A stretch of 64,000 nucleotides of DNA from Rhizobium hidalgonense (GTDB taxonomy: Bacteria; Pseudomonadota; Alphaproteobacteria; Rhizobiales; Rhizobiaceae): NCBI RefSeq assembly GCF_002914525.1, contig NZ_LODW01000043.1, forward strand, positions 62,001-126,000. Direction: 5' to 3'. Below are positions 57,600 to 64,000 of the stretch, piece by piece. Each line of letters begins with the position of its first letter. The first letter of the stretch is position 1. The position numbers were made by a program, and so were the translations under genes. The notes below the pieces were generated by a model that saw nothing but the letters and a program-made list of their open reading frames with translations, had not been told where the DNA came from and ran no database searches.

Positions 57600-58461
57600 A
57601 TGTCCAACAGAATCTCCATCGAATATGGTCGCACGCGCGACGGAGTGCTGGCCGCGCGGGTCGGCAACCAGGCCTTCGCGATGATGCCGACGGACAACGG
57701 CCATCACATCGTCAAGGCGTGGGGTTTGCCCGGCACCATCGGGGACTGGACGGCCGCAGATTTTTATGGCGGGGGCCACCGTCCAGTTGACGAGGCAGGG
57801 TTTCGCGAATGCGTCGAAGGGTGGGCTGCCCACCAACGGCAACTGGCAGTTCTGGGCCGGTCCTCGACCTTGGCGTTGCGCTCTACGCCCTGGGGCAGTC
57901 TCAGCACGCGGTCGTTTATGGCCAGGGTATTGTTTTCCACCACACGGCCAGCCATGGAGGCTTTGAGCTCACCGCGGATCGGAACACCGGGATCCATCTT
58001 CTGCTGCGATCTGACAACGGCTTCTATGAAGAAGACTGCGCGTGGGCCGCGGTCGCAGCCGCGTTCCCCGAACTCTTCACGGACTGGAACGCGGCGATGC
58101 GGATGAGATCCTGAAACAGGTTTACCCTGACGCTTGGGAAACAATCCACGGCGCGACGCTTCCGCGAGGCCAGTCCAGGGCGAAGGACCGTCGATCCTTT
58201 GATGCGGAAAACGCCGAACGCTGGATCGTCATTTCGGCGATCCTTTCAACCCAGAACCCCGGCTTTGTCGAGTGCATCGCAACGCTCGGCGGGCGGCGAG
58301 GCGGCAAGTCCATCGGCGGCAAGTCGGGCGAGCTCGTCGAGCGGCGTTTCCTGGTCGCGGAGGACCGCTATGATATCGGTGAGTTCGGCTACGTCATCGA
58401 CGAAGAGCAGGACCAGCCATATGACGGCCCATCGAGCTTTGTCGGTTCATCGCCGCAGTAG
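57600..58461 (+). pseudogene. DUF7007-like plasmid protein, two frameshifts
   Basis: The first frame starts MSNRISIEYGRTRDGVLAARVG, with AGGAGCATACG before ATG at 57600. A second frame (from about 57840) reads LGVALYALGQSQHAVVYGQGIVFHHTASHGGFELT...WAAVAAAFPELFTDW. A third reads RGDADEILKQVYPDAWETIHG...DRRSFDAENAERWIVISAI...GFVECIATLGGRR. Together they form one protein of about 285 residues like others in rhizobial plasmids. Both joins fit one-base deletions. The family has no assigned role that I know. Confidence 0.7.
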
Positions 58462-58958
58462 TTCGTGCCGGGCATTCGACTGACGCTCCGACTGAACCGG
58501 ATCCGCGTCAGCTGGCGTCGACGTCATCGGCAACCGCATCCGAAAAATCGGACTTGATACCGCCGCATCATCGACCATCGCCGGTCGGCGAATGGGAGGC
58601 AGGCGGTCCGCGCCCGCGAACAACCATTCAGCAGATGCCGGTCCGTTCCTGATCTGAGGAGCACTGTCACCAGTCTTGCGAGTTGTCTCTCGGGTTTGCT
58701 GCGGTCTGAACCGGACTCGCCCCGGTCAAAGGCCGCGTGCCTCGCCGCGTTGCGGCAGTCTCGATGCGCGCTGCGCAAGGCGGGCCCGCGTTTTCCGCCG
58801 ACCGCCCTGCTGGTCCGCGGCCTCCGCAACCCCGCCCCGCTTGCTCTCATCGTCCTGGCCTTGGGCCGGGCCGCTTGCCCGGTTCCTGTCGACCGCACCC
58901 GAGGGACAGCACGCAAGAAACGCTCTCGGGCTTTGCTCAACCAGACGAGGACAAGACC
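58462..58958. other. Intergenic leader before the 194-aa gene
   Basis: About 500 bp of GC-rich DNA. Open frames on both strands look like shadows. It carries a leader of the type found before other genes in this block. No terminator or promoter was fixed. Confidence 0.4.
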
Positions 58959-59543
58959 ATGGCATCGCTTAACCGTTCCGCTCCGAAAGCCCGCCCTTCC
59001 GCCCAACGCGCCACCACCCTTGAGATGGTCCGCCACGCATGCCCCGACAGCGTCCAGGCGATCCGGATCTCGGAAAGCTTCGGTCTTCCCGTTGTCGACA
59101 GCGACGGAATTCGAGACCTTCATCGTCAACAACTGATCGACAGCGCCGACGCGCTGAAGGATGGGCTCGGCGGCAAGGCGATGCAGATCCACATGCAGCG
59201 CATCGTCGGCTCGTTCGTCGGTTCGGCCTACGGCGCCGGGCAATTCTACAGCCGGTCCGTGACCGAAGCGCGCGATCTCACCACGAAACTCGCCAACGAG
59301 TTCCGCGACGAAGATCTGGACGGTCCCGTTGGCTTCGACAGCCGAGCCCAGCGAAAGCGCGAATTCGCCGCCGATATGGGCCTGCAGGCCCACGTCCTGC
59401 GCATGGCCGCTGAAGGCGCGGTGTCCGCCTACGAGGACATCACCGGCGAGACGTGGAAGCCCTATGAACGCGGCTCGATCGCAACGCCGACCGCCTCGCT
59501 GGATCAGAAGGCCGCCTCGCTTCAAATGTCAGCCTTCGACTGA
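58959..59543 (+). CDS. Conserved plasmid hypothetical protein, 194 aa
   Basis: ATG at 58959 has GAGG eight bases upstream; the frame is open earlier but without protein character. The product is helical, with MQIHMQRIVGSFVGSAYGAGQFYSRSVTEARDLTTKLANEFRDED and a C-terminal GETWKPYERGS. I recall this kind of protein from rhizobial plasmids, but it carries no named domain. A strong terminator follows 22 bp after the stop, so it appears to be a single-gene unit. Confidence 0.72.
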   Translation: MASLNRSAPKARPSAQRATTLEMVRHACPDSVQAIRISESFGLPVVDSDGIRDLHRQQLIDSADALKDGLGGKAMQIHMQRIVGSFVGSAYGAGQFYSRSVTEARDLTTKLANEFRDEDLDGPVGFDSRAQRKREFAADMGLQAHVLRMAAEGAVSAYEDITGETWKPYERGSIATPTASLDQKAASLQMSAFD

Positions 59544-59565
59544 CGCCTCCCTTCCCAGCATGTCC

Positions 59566-59590
59566 AGGGCCGGCCACGCCGGCCCTTTTT
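59566..59590 (+). terminator. Intrinsic terminator
   Basis: The stem GGGCCGGC / GCCGGCCC (59567-59574 with 59578-59585) has a three-base loop and is followed by TTTTT. It closes the 194-aa gene. Confidence 0.85.
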
Positions 59591-59816
59591 GCTGTTTGAG
59601 CTCAGGCGCTGACCGCAGCCCGTCCCGGAGCGCGGTCTAGCCTCGCCCGGACAGCAGAAGCGCAACGGCACGCCGTCCTCCACTGGCGTTCCGGCCCGCC
59701 TCCCAGCATGGCACCCGTGGTCCAGGTCCAAGCGGGTGCGCAGCAGCCGGCCTCGTCTTTTTCGACCGCCGTGACGAACCGCGATCGGCGCGGTGTCGAA
59801 GAGGAAGGAAAAGACG

Positions 59817-60761
59817 ATGAAAAAGCCAATGAAACCGTCTGGCCAGACCGGCGCAGCACGCCCGGACGTTTACACGCGGATCACCGACATCATGGTCGCT
59901 CAGATGGAGCAGGGCGTGCGCCCCTGGGTCCAGCCGTGGAGTGCCATACGCCTGGCAGGAAACGTGTCGCGGCCGCATCGCTTCAACGGCGAACCCTATT
60001 CGGGCATCAATGTCCTGCTCCTCTGGTCGGAGGCCACCAGCCGTGGCTTTGCCGCCAGCACATGGATGACATTTCGCCAGGCGCTGGAGCTTGGCGGCAA
60101 TGTGCGCAAAGGCGAGACCGGCTCGATGGTCGTCTATGCCAACCGCATCAAGAAAACCGGAACCGACGCCAACGGTGACGACGTCGAGCAGGAGATCCCG
60201 TTCCTGAAGGCCTATACCGTCTTCAATATCGAACAGATCGAAGGGCTGCCTGCGCGTTACGGTGCATCGCCGAACACGCCGGCCTTCACACCCGTGGAAC
60301 GGCTGGAGCATGCCGACGCCTTCTTTCTGGCAACGGGCGCAGTAATCCGTCATGGCGGCAACGCAGCCTTTTATGCCCCCGGACAGGATCTGATCCAGAT
60401 GCCGCCCATTGAGGCGTTTCGTGATGTGGAGAGCTATTATGCGACCTTGGCGCATGAGGAAATCCACTGGGCGGGTGCCTCGCACCGGCTCAACCGCGAT
60501 CTCTCAAGGTATGCAAAAGATCGCACGGAGCGTGCCCGCGAAGAACTGATCGCCGAACTTGGCAGTTGCTTCCTTTGTGCCGACCTCGGTATCGCGCCGG
60601 AGCTCGAGCCGCGGCCGGATCACGCGTCCTATTTGAAGTCCTGGTTATCGGTCCTTGCCAATGACAAGCGGGCGATCTTCCAGGCGGCAGCCCATGCGCA
60701 ACGCGCCGTGAGCTTCTTGCATTCGTTGCAACCGGGAGCGGATGTGAAAGTCGCGGCCTAA
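59817..60761 (+). CDS. ardC: ArdC-type antirestriction protein with zincin domain
   Basis: ATG at 59817 has GAGGAAGGAA upstream and gives 314 residues; an in-frame start 24 bp earlier would overlap that site. The N-terminal ssDNA-binding part has DVYTRITDIMVAQMEQGVRPWVQPW and RPHRFNGEPYSGINVLLLW. The C-terminal metallopeptidase has HEEIH (His213, Glu214, His217) and the following SHRL with an extra Glu nearby (ELIAELGSCFL). ArdC proteins protect plasmid DNA from restriction during conjugative entry. It is a natural partner of the methylase-helicase in this region. Confidence 0.93.
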   Translation: MKKPMKPSGQTGAARPDVYTRITDIMVAQMEQGVRPWVQPWSAIRLAGNVSRPHRFNGEPYSGINVLLLWSEATSRGFAASTWMTFRQALELGGNVRKGETGSMVVYANRIKKTGTDANGDDVEQEIPFLKAYTVFNIEQIEGLPARYGASPNTPAFTPVERLEHADAFFLATGAVIRHGGNAAFYAPGQDLIQMPPIEAFRDVESYYATLAHEEIHWAGASHRLNRDLSRYAKDRTERAREELIAELGSCFLCADLGIAPELEPRPDHASYLKSWLSVLANDKRAIFQAAAHAQRAVSFLHSLQPGADVKVAA

Positions 60762-60852
60762 CGCTTATCTTGTCCCGCCCAAACCGGGATTGATGAAGAT
60801 CAGGGACGCCGCCTTGGGCGGAGCATTCACCTATCGGGAACGGGGGCCACGA

Positions 60853-61452
60853 CTAACGCACGTCGAACCTCGCGAGCATCTTGCGCAATTGCGCGTTCTG
60901 CTCGACGAGCTTCCTTGCCAGCTGACGCCGCAACGCATCGACCTCAGCGTCAAGGTCGGCCATTTCATCCGTGAGGGATCTCGGGCCGGCGGCGATGGCA
61001 GGAGCTTCATCTAAAGCTGTACCGATCCAGCCCAACGGCTCCGTGATCGACGCGACCCTCTTCCGCCGCGTGGACGCTGCCTTGGTCGTTGCCTTGGCAG
61101 CCTCCGTCCCCGGGTAAGCAGGCGATGTTCCCTCGGCCTGCCCCGTGGTAGCGAGGTTTGCGGGCTCGTCGTCACCGACTGCGACCGCAGGAGCGTCTTC
61201 AACTGATGCCGCTGTTCGGGCTTCAGTCGGATCGGTATCGGACTGGGGTCGGCTTGCCTCGACTTGCGTCTCGGAGCCGCGATCAGCGGCGCGGTCGAAT
61301 GCCGTCGCATCGAGGCCAGGTTGTTCCTCCTCGGGCACAGGCTTGTATTCGAGGGCGATGCTCTTCGGTGCGACTGCTGAGCTCTCGTCATGACCATGTG
61401 TTTTCGGCTTACGCGACACCAGGTCAGCTACAAATCTCCATGGCTTTCTCAT
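60853..61452 (-). CDS. SyrB-type C-terminal coiled-coil protein
   Basis: ATG at 61452 is chosen because GAAGG lies nine bases upstream; a TTG at 61461 would touch that site. The 199-residue product is acidic and disordered in the middle, with a short basic N-terminus (MRKPWRFVADLVSRKPK). It ends with ADLDAEVDALRRQLARKLVEQNAQLRKMLARFD, the same zipper plan as the genes at 45688 and 61594. It converges on ardC. Function unknown. Confidence 0.6.
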   Translation of the reverse strand: MRKPWRFVADLVSRKPKTHGHDESSAVAPKSIALEYKPVPEEEQPGLDATAFDRAADRGSETQVEASRPQSDTDPTEARTAASVEDAPAVAVGDDEPANLATTGQAEGTSPAYPGTEAAKATTKAASTRRKRVASITEPLGWIGTALDEAPAIAAGPRSLTDEMADLDAEVDALRRQLARKLVEQNAQLRKMLARFDVR

Positions 61453-61593
61453 TGCATTCAACCTTCAAAGCATGGTGGCGGGACATCGCCGCGGTCATTC
61501 ATTGTTACCAAGGCCGCATTGATCTTCGCCCAGTCTGACGAAAGATCGACGGCGCCGTCGTATGGAAATACGTGGCGCCGCTCAAAACGGAAT

Positions 61594-62007
61594 TCAGGCC
61601 TTGCCAAGGCGCTTGCGCAGATCTTCATTTTCGGCGCGCAGCTTTTCGGAGAGCTCCTTGCGAAGCTGCTTATTCTCCTCCTCAAGCTTGATAAGGTCGG
61701 CGATATCGTCGATGACGTCAGCCGCGGTAGAGACCGGAGCGGAAGCAGCGGCTTTGGCTCGAGGCGCGCGAGTGGCGGCCGCCTTCGGCGCGGCAACTGC
61801 CTTTTCAGCCTTGACCGGAGCCGCCTTGGAGCCACGCTTCGCACGCGTCTTCTTGCCCGGCTTTTCGGCAGGTGCAGCGATGGCATCGACGGAGCTGGCT
61901 TCGGCGGCGGCTTTCGGCGTCCGTGGCTTGCGGGTCTTCTTTTCAGCGGCAGCTACGGCCGGCGCTTCGGTCGTGGCAGTGGTCTCAATCGTGGTTTCGT
62001 CAGCCAT
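61594..62007 (-). CDS. SyrB-like protein
   Basis: ATG with GGAGAA about five bases upstream; 137 residues. The N-terminal part is rich in Ala, Lys and Thr, like histone-H1-type tails (KKTRKPRTPKAAAE, KKTRAKRGSK). The C-terminal IKLEEENKQLRKELSEKLRAENEDLRKRLG is a near match to the end of the SyrB-like gene at 45.6 kb. The HTH core of SyrB is absent here, so it may bind DNA nonspecifically and pair with the full SyrB-like protein. Confidence 0.75.
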   Translation of the reverse strand: MADETTIETTATTEAPAVAAAEKKTRKPRTPKAAAEASSVDAIAAPAEKPGKKTRAKRGSKAAPVKAEKAVAAPKAAATRAPRAKAAASAPVSTAADVIDDIADLIKLEEENKQLRKELSEKLRAENEDLRKRLGKA

Positions 62008-62160
62008 CAGTGTTCTCCTCTGTTAGGCGGGCCAAGCATTTGTTTCGTCGTCATTTAAAGTCAATGCGGAGAACTGCGTTTTCACGTGCATTCGGCGTTT
62101 GCGGCGCAGCCATGTACGAATTCCTTTGATTGCGCGACAAGGGACCGATCTATAGCCGCC

Positions 62161-62219
62161 TCGATGAGGCACGTCTGACCAAAGAGCGGCTGCGCCTCGA
62201 TCGATTTCCCGCAACGGCC
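62161..62219. repeat. Leader repeat, copy A
   Basis: A stretch sharing TCGATG-GGC, GTCTGACCAAA, CTCGATCG and TTCCCGCAACGGCC with the sequence at 63223-63288. It lies upstream of the toxin-antitoxin pair. Confidence 0.55.
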
Positions 62220-62342
62220 ACAATCACTCTCTTACCCTTGTCGGCTGCGCTGCCTGGTGAGAACATACCTCGATCGGCTCTTCAGGCTCACGGTGAAAGC
62301 GAACCGGTTGCAGCAAACTACAGGCTTGCGCGAACCGCATAG

Positions 62343-62361
62343 ATTACGTATTTTACGTAAT
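62343..62361. promoter_or_regulatory. Palindromic operator candidate before the toxin-antitoxin pair
   Basis: A perfect inverted repeat ATTACGTA-TTT-TACGTAAT ends 15 bp before the antitoxin ATG. Phd/YefM antitoxins usually repress their own operon by binding such sites, so I infer an autoregulatory operator. Confidence 0.75.
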
Positions 62362-62376
62362 TGGCTGGAGGTGCCT

Positions 62377-62622
62377 ATGAAGCAGTTTTCGTTTTCCGAT
62401 ATGAACCGGGCCTCGGGTGAGATCCTGGAGGCAGCCTTGATCGAGCCGGTCGCGCTCACCAAGCGCGGCAAGGAAAAGCTCGTCATCCTGACGGCGGAAC
62501 AGTATCGAAAGCTCGTCGGCGGCTCGCACACGGTGGCCTACGGACTCGACGATGCACCGGATGCCGTCCATGCGGAGCTGATGACCGGCCTCGACGCGTT
62601 GCTTGAGGACGATCATGTTTAA
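62377..62622 (+). CDS. Phd/YefM-type antitoxin
   Basis: ATG at 62377 has GGAGG six bases upstream. The 81-residue product reads QFSFSDMNRASGEILEAALIEPVALTKRGKEKLVILTAEQYRKL, the Phd/YefM DNA-binding fold, followed by an acidic tail that would wrap the toxin. It overlaps the toxin gene by 8 bp. Upstream lies a 19-bp palindrome. It likely stabilises the plasmid by post-segregational control. Confidence 0.88.
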   Translation: MKQFSFSDMNRASGEILEAALIEPVALTKRGKEKLVILTAEQYRKLVGGSHTVAYGLDDAPDAVHAELMTGLDALLEDDHV

Positions 62623-63010
62623 TGCGGGCGACGTCGTCCGCTTCCATTACCTCTGGAAGCGACAGGCGGATGCCGGCGAGGAGAGTGGCCGCAAGGCTCG
62701 CCCGGTCTGCGTCGTTGTGCGGACACCAGCCGTCCCGGGCGCCGTTTTCCTGTTTGCCATTACTTCACAGGTCCCCTCCGAGGATCGCCTGTTTCTGTCG
62801 ATCAGCCAGATGGAATGCCGCCGCGCCGGCCTCGATTTTCCGTGCTGGATCATTCTCGACGAATATAACCGTGTCGAGCTCGACAAGGCTTTCGACTTCG
62901 AAACGGGTAGGCCACTTGGCAGCTTCAGCCCGGCCTTCCTGAAAAAGATCGCCGGCATCGTCAAGCAAGCGGCGGCGAGCCGCAGGCTGGCGGCAGTGAA
63001 CCGTTCCTAG
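62615..63010 (+). CDS. PemK/MazF-like toxin
   Basis: ATG at 62615 lies inside the antitoxin end, indicating coupled translation. The 131-residue product has GDVVRFHYLWKRQ, GRKARPVCVVVRT, FLFAITSQ and PCWIILDEYNRVEL, in line with the PemK/MazF barrel of RNA-cutting toxins, though it is longer and diverged at the start. Cleavage of mRNA is expected from the family. Confidence 0.82.
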   Translation: MFNAGDVVRFHYLWKRQADAGEESGRKARPVCVVVRTPAVPGAVFLFAITSQVPSEDRLFLSISQMECRRAGLDFPCWIILDEYNRVELDKAFDFETGRPLGSFSPAFLKKIAGIVKQAAASRRLAAVNRS

Positions 63011-63506
63011 CCAGTGGCGCCGTCGGGTCCTATGCCAACCGCACCGATCTCATCCGCGACGCCCTGAATTCCAGAGTGGCAAATTGGACCGAATCCGAGC
63101 CGGACGGGCCTTGGAGCGCTTCGATTGCAGGGATATTCCGGAAAACACCGTCCAGATCCGCGCCCGCCCTGACGGAGCCATTGTCTGACCCTTCCCCAAG
63201 CAACGGCTCGCCCACCGCGGTCTCGATGCGGCTTGTCTGACCAAAAACCGTCTCGCAAGCTCGGCTCGATCGTCTTCCCGCAACGGCCTGCTCGTTTTCT
63301 TCCCCTGGCCACGCCCACCCCACATGACGGGTCATGTGGGGACCCCGGATCTGCGGCCATTCCTCGCGACACAAGAAAGCCTCGGCCAAAGGCCGTCCTT
63401 CACTTCGTTGCGGCCCCAAGGGGTGCGGCCCGATCGTTTCCGGTCTCATCGACAGCCATCGAGACCGCGATGGGCGCGGCCCGAGCAACTGAAAAGGATC
63501 ACCACA
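63011..63506. other. Intergenic leader before the DUF736 gene
   Basis: About 500 bp with only shadow frames. It contains leader repeat copy B (63223-63288) and a truncated third piece (TTGTCTGACC near 63181 followed by CCCCAAGCAACGGC). The AAAAGGATC ribosome-binding site of DUF736 is at its end. Confidence 0.5.
63223..63288. repeat. Leader repeat, copy B
   Basis: Resembles copy A at 62161-62219 in its blocks GTCTGACCAAA, CTCGATCG and TTCCCGCAACGGCC, in the same orientation relative to the downstream gene. It lies upstream of DUF736. Confidence 0.55.
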
Positions 63507-63818
63507 ATGGCAACCATCGGCTCTTTCACCGCTTCCGAAAACGGCTTCTCCGGCACCATCAAGACCCTCAACCTCAACGTCAAGGCCAAGATCGTCCGCG
63601 TCGAACGCTCCTCCGACGACGCACCGGATTTCAGGGTTCTGGCGGGCAATGTTGAATTCGGCGCCGGCTGGCAGAAACAGGCCCGGGAGAGCGAGCGCGA
63701 CTACATCTCGGTCAAGCTCGACGACCCGAGCTTCCCCGCCCCGATCTATGCAACGCTGACCGAAGTCCAGGGACAGGAAGGCCTGCAGCTAATCTGGTCG
63801 CGCAGCACGCGCCGCTGA
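63507..63818 (+). CDS. DUF736 family protein
   Basis: ATG at 63507 with AAAAGGATC upstream; 103 residues. The sequence [29 protein letters not shown] and [34 protein letters not shown] is characteristic of DUF736, a small beta-rich protein found on many alpha-proteobacterial plasmids and integrative elements, often in several copies. Its function is unknown. A bidirectional terminator separates it from the HU gene. Confidence 0.93.
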   Translation: MATIGSFTASENGFSGTIKTLNLNVKAKIVRVERSSDDAPDFRVLAGNVEFGAGWQKQARESERDYISVKLDDPSFPAPIYATLTEVQGQEGLQLIWSRSTRR

Positions 63819-63827
63819 CGAACTGAT

Positions 63828-63857
63828 AAAAGCCCCGCTCGCTCGGACCGGGGCTTT
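63828..63857. terminator. Bidirectional intrinsic terminator
   Basis: The stem AAAGCCCCG / CGGGGCTTT (63829-63837 with 63849-63857) carries A and T tracts on both sides and lies between the convergent DUF736 and HU genes. Confidence 0.85.
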
Positions 63858-63864
63858 CGTCATG

Positions 63865-64000
63865 TCACTTGTTGAGCGCGTCCTTCAGTGCCTTGGCCGG
63901 CGTAAAGGCTAGCTTCTTGGCCGCGGCAACCTTGATTGTCGCGCCGGTCGCAGGATTGCGTGCTTCGCGCTCCGGCGTTTCCTTTACCTTGAACTTGCCG
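63865..64000 (-). CDS. HU-family DNA-binding protein, 3' part only
   Basis: The minus strand reads GKFKVKETPEREARNPATGATIKVAAAKKLAFTPAKALKDALNK and a stop at 63865. This is the C-terminal half of HU: the arm with RNPATG and the last helix. The start lies beyond the window. HU bends and compacts DNA; a plasmid-borne copy may help silence or package the replicon. Confidence 0.92.
   Translation of the reverse strand, partial: GKFKVKETPEREARNPATGATIKVAAAKKLAFTPAKALKDALNK

Noticed and set aside
57600..58106. ParB-like protein fused to the following gene as a genuine long protein
   Set aside because: The join passes through a clear ribosome-binding site and ATG of the next gene, and the neighbouring frame supplies a natural ParB-like end; a frameshift explains it better.
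58524..59525. 333-aa minus-strand open frame
   Set aside because: It covers the plus-strand 194-aa gene, which has a better ribosome-binding site, a protein-like composition and its own terminator.
1..64000. CRISPR arrays, tRNA or rRNA genes
   Set aside because: No regularly spaced direct repeats and no cloverleaf or rRNA-like sequence were noticed on reading; a dedicated scan was not possible.

Overview
The window looks like part of a large repABC plasmid or megaplasmid of a Rhizobiales bacterium, most likely Rhizobiaceae (Rhizobium, Agrobacterium or Ensifer type). The evidence is a complete repA-repB-repC unit with its antisense RNA and two identical parS-like palindromes (40.7-45.0 kb). 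To its right lies a block of genes typical of rhizobial plasmids: SyrB-like proteins, DUF1419, a methylase-helicase giant, ParB-like, DUF7007-like, ArdC, DUF736 and HU. No rRNA, tRNA or CRISPR array was seen. Many calls rest on family recognition from the translated sequence; no database was searched.

Left accessory island (1-16.2 kb). A tight plus-strand operon encodes an FtsK/HerA-like DNA translocase with a nuclease-like motif, a protein with two separate GHKL ATPase folds (one Hsp90/MutL-like, one histidine-kinase-like), and a receiver-domain protein. Opposing it is a 1855-residue sacsin-like ATPase with a C-terminal DUF3883 nuclease-like domain, followed by an unknown 260-residue protein. 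This resembles a defence island. The translocase, kinase and receiver set is the strongest candidate here for an undescribed system.

Copper-oxidase cluster (16.5-24.1 kb). Eight minus-strand genes encode a tyrosinase, a DUF2182 membrane protein, a subtilisin-like protease with an overlapping I9-inhibitor-like gene, a 48-residue ORF, a DJ-1/PfpI protein, a small unknown protein and a secreted multicopper oxidase. Spacing suggests one or two operons.

Mixed accessory segment (24.1-32.3 kb). A nitrilase-like protein resembling the domain linked to DRT1-type reverse transcriptases lies divergent from an FRG-domain protein. A decayed Tn3 transposase follows, then a three-gene operon led by a frameshifted secreted protein.

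Recombination and backbone segment (32.2-45.0 kb). This holds frameshifted scpB and DUF1403 genes, two tyrosine recombinases that share an upstream 17-bp palindrome, an SDR oxidoreductase flanked by a second decayed recombinase end, a decayed unknown gene, the parS pair and repABC.

Plasmid maintenance and establishment region (45.2-64.0 kb). It contains SyrB-like coiled-coil proteins, a TauE/SafE exporter with an internal deletion, a Toprim protein, DUF1419, a DarB-like methylase-helicase, a NYN RNase next to a BrnA-like antitoxin, ParB-like and DUF7007-like genes (both frameshifted), an ArdC-type antirestriction protease, a Phd-PemK toxin-antitoxin pair, DUF736 and the end of an HU gene. At least seven loci carry apparent one-base frameshifts, mostly deletions, so either sequence errors or real decay should be kept in mind.
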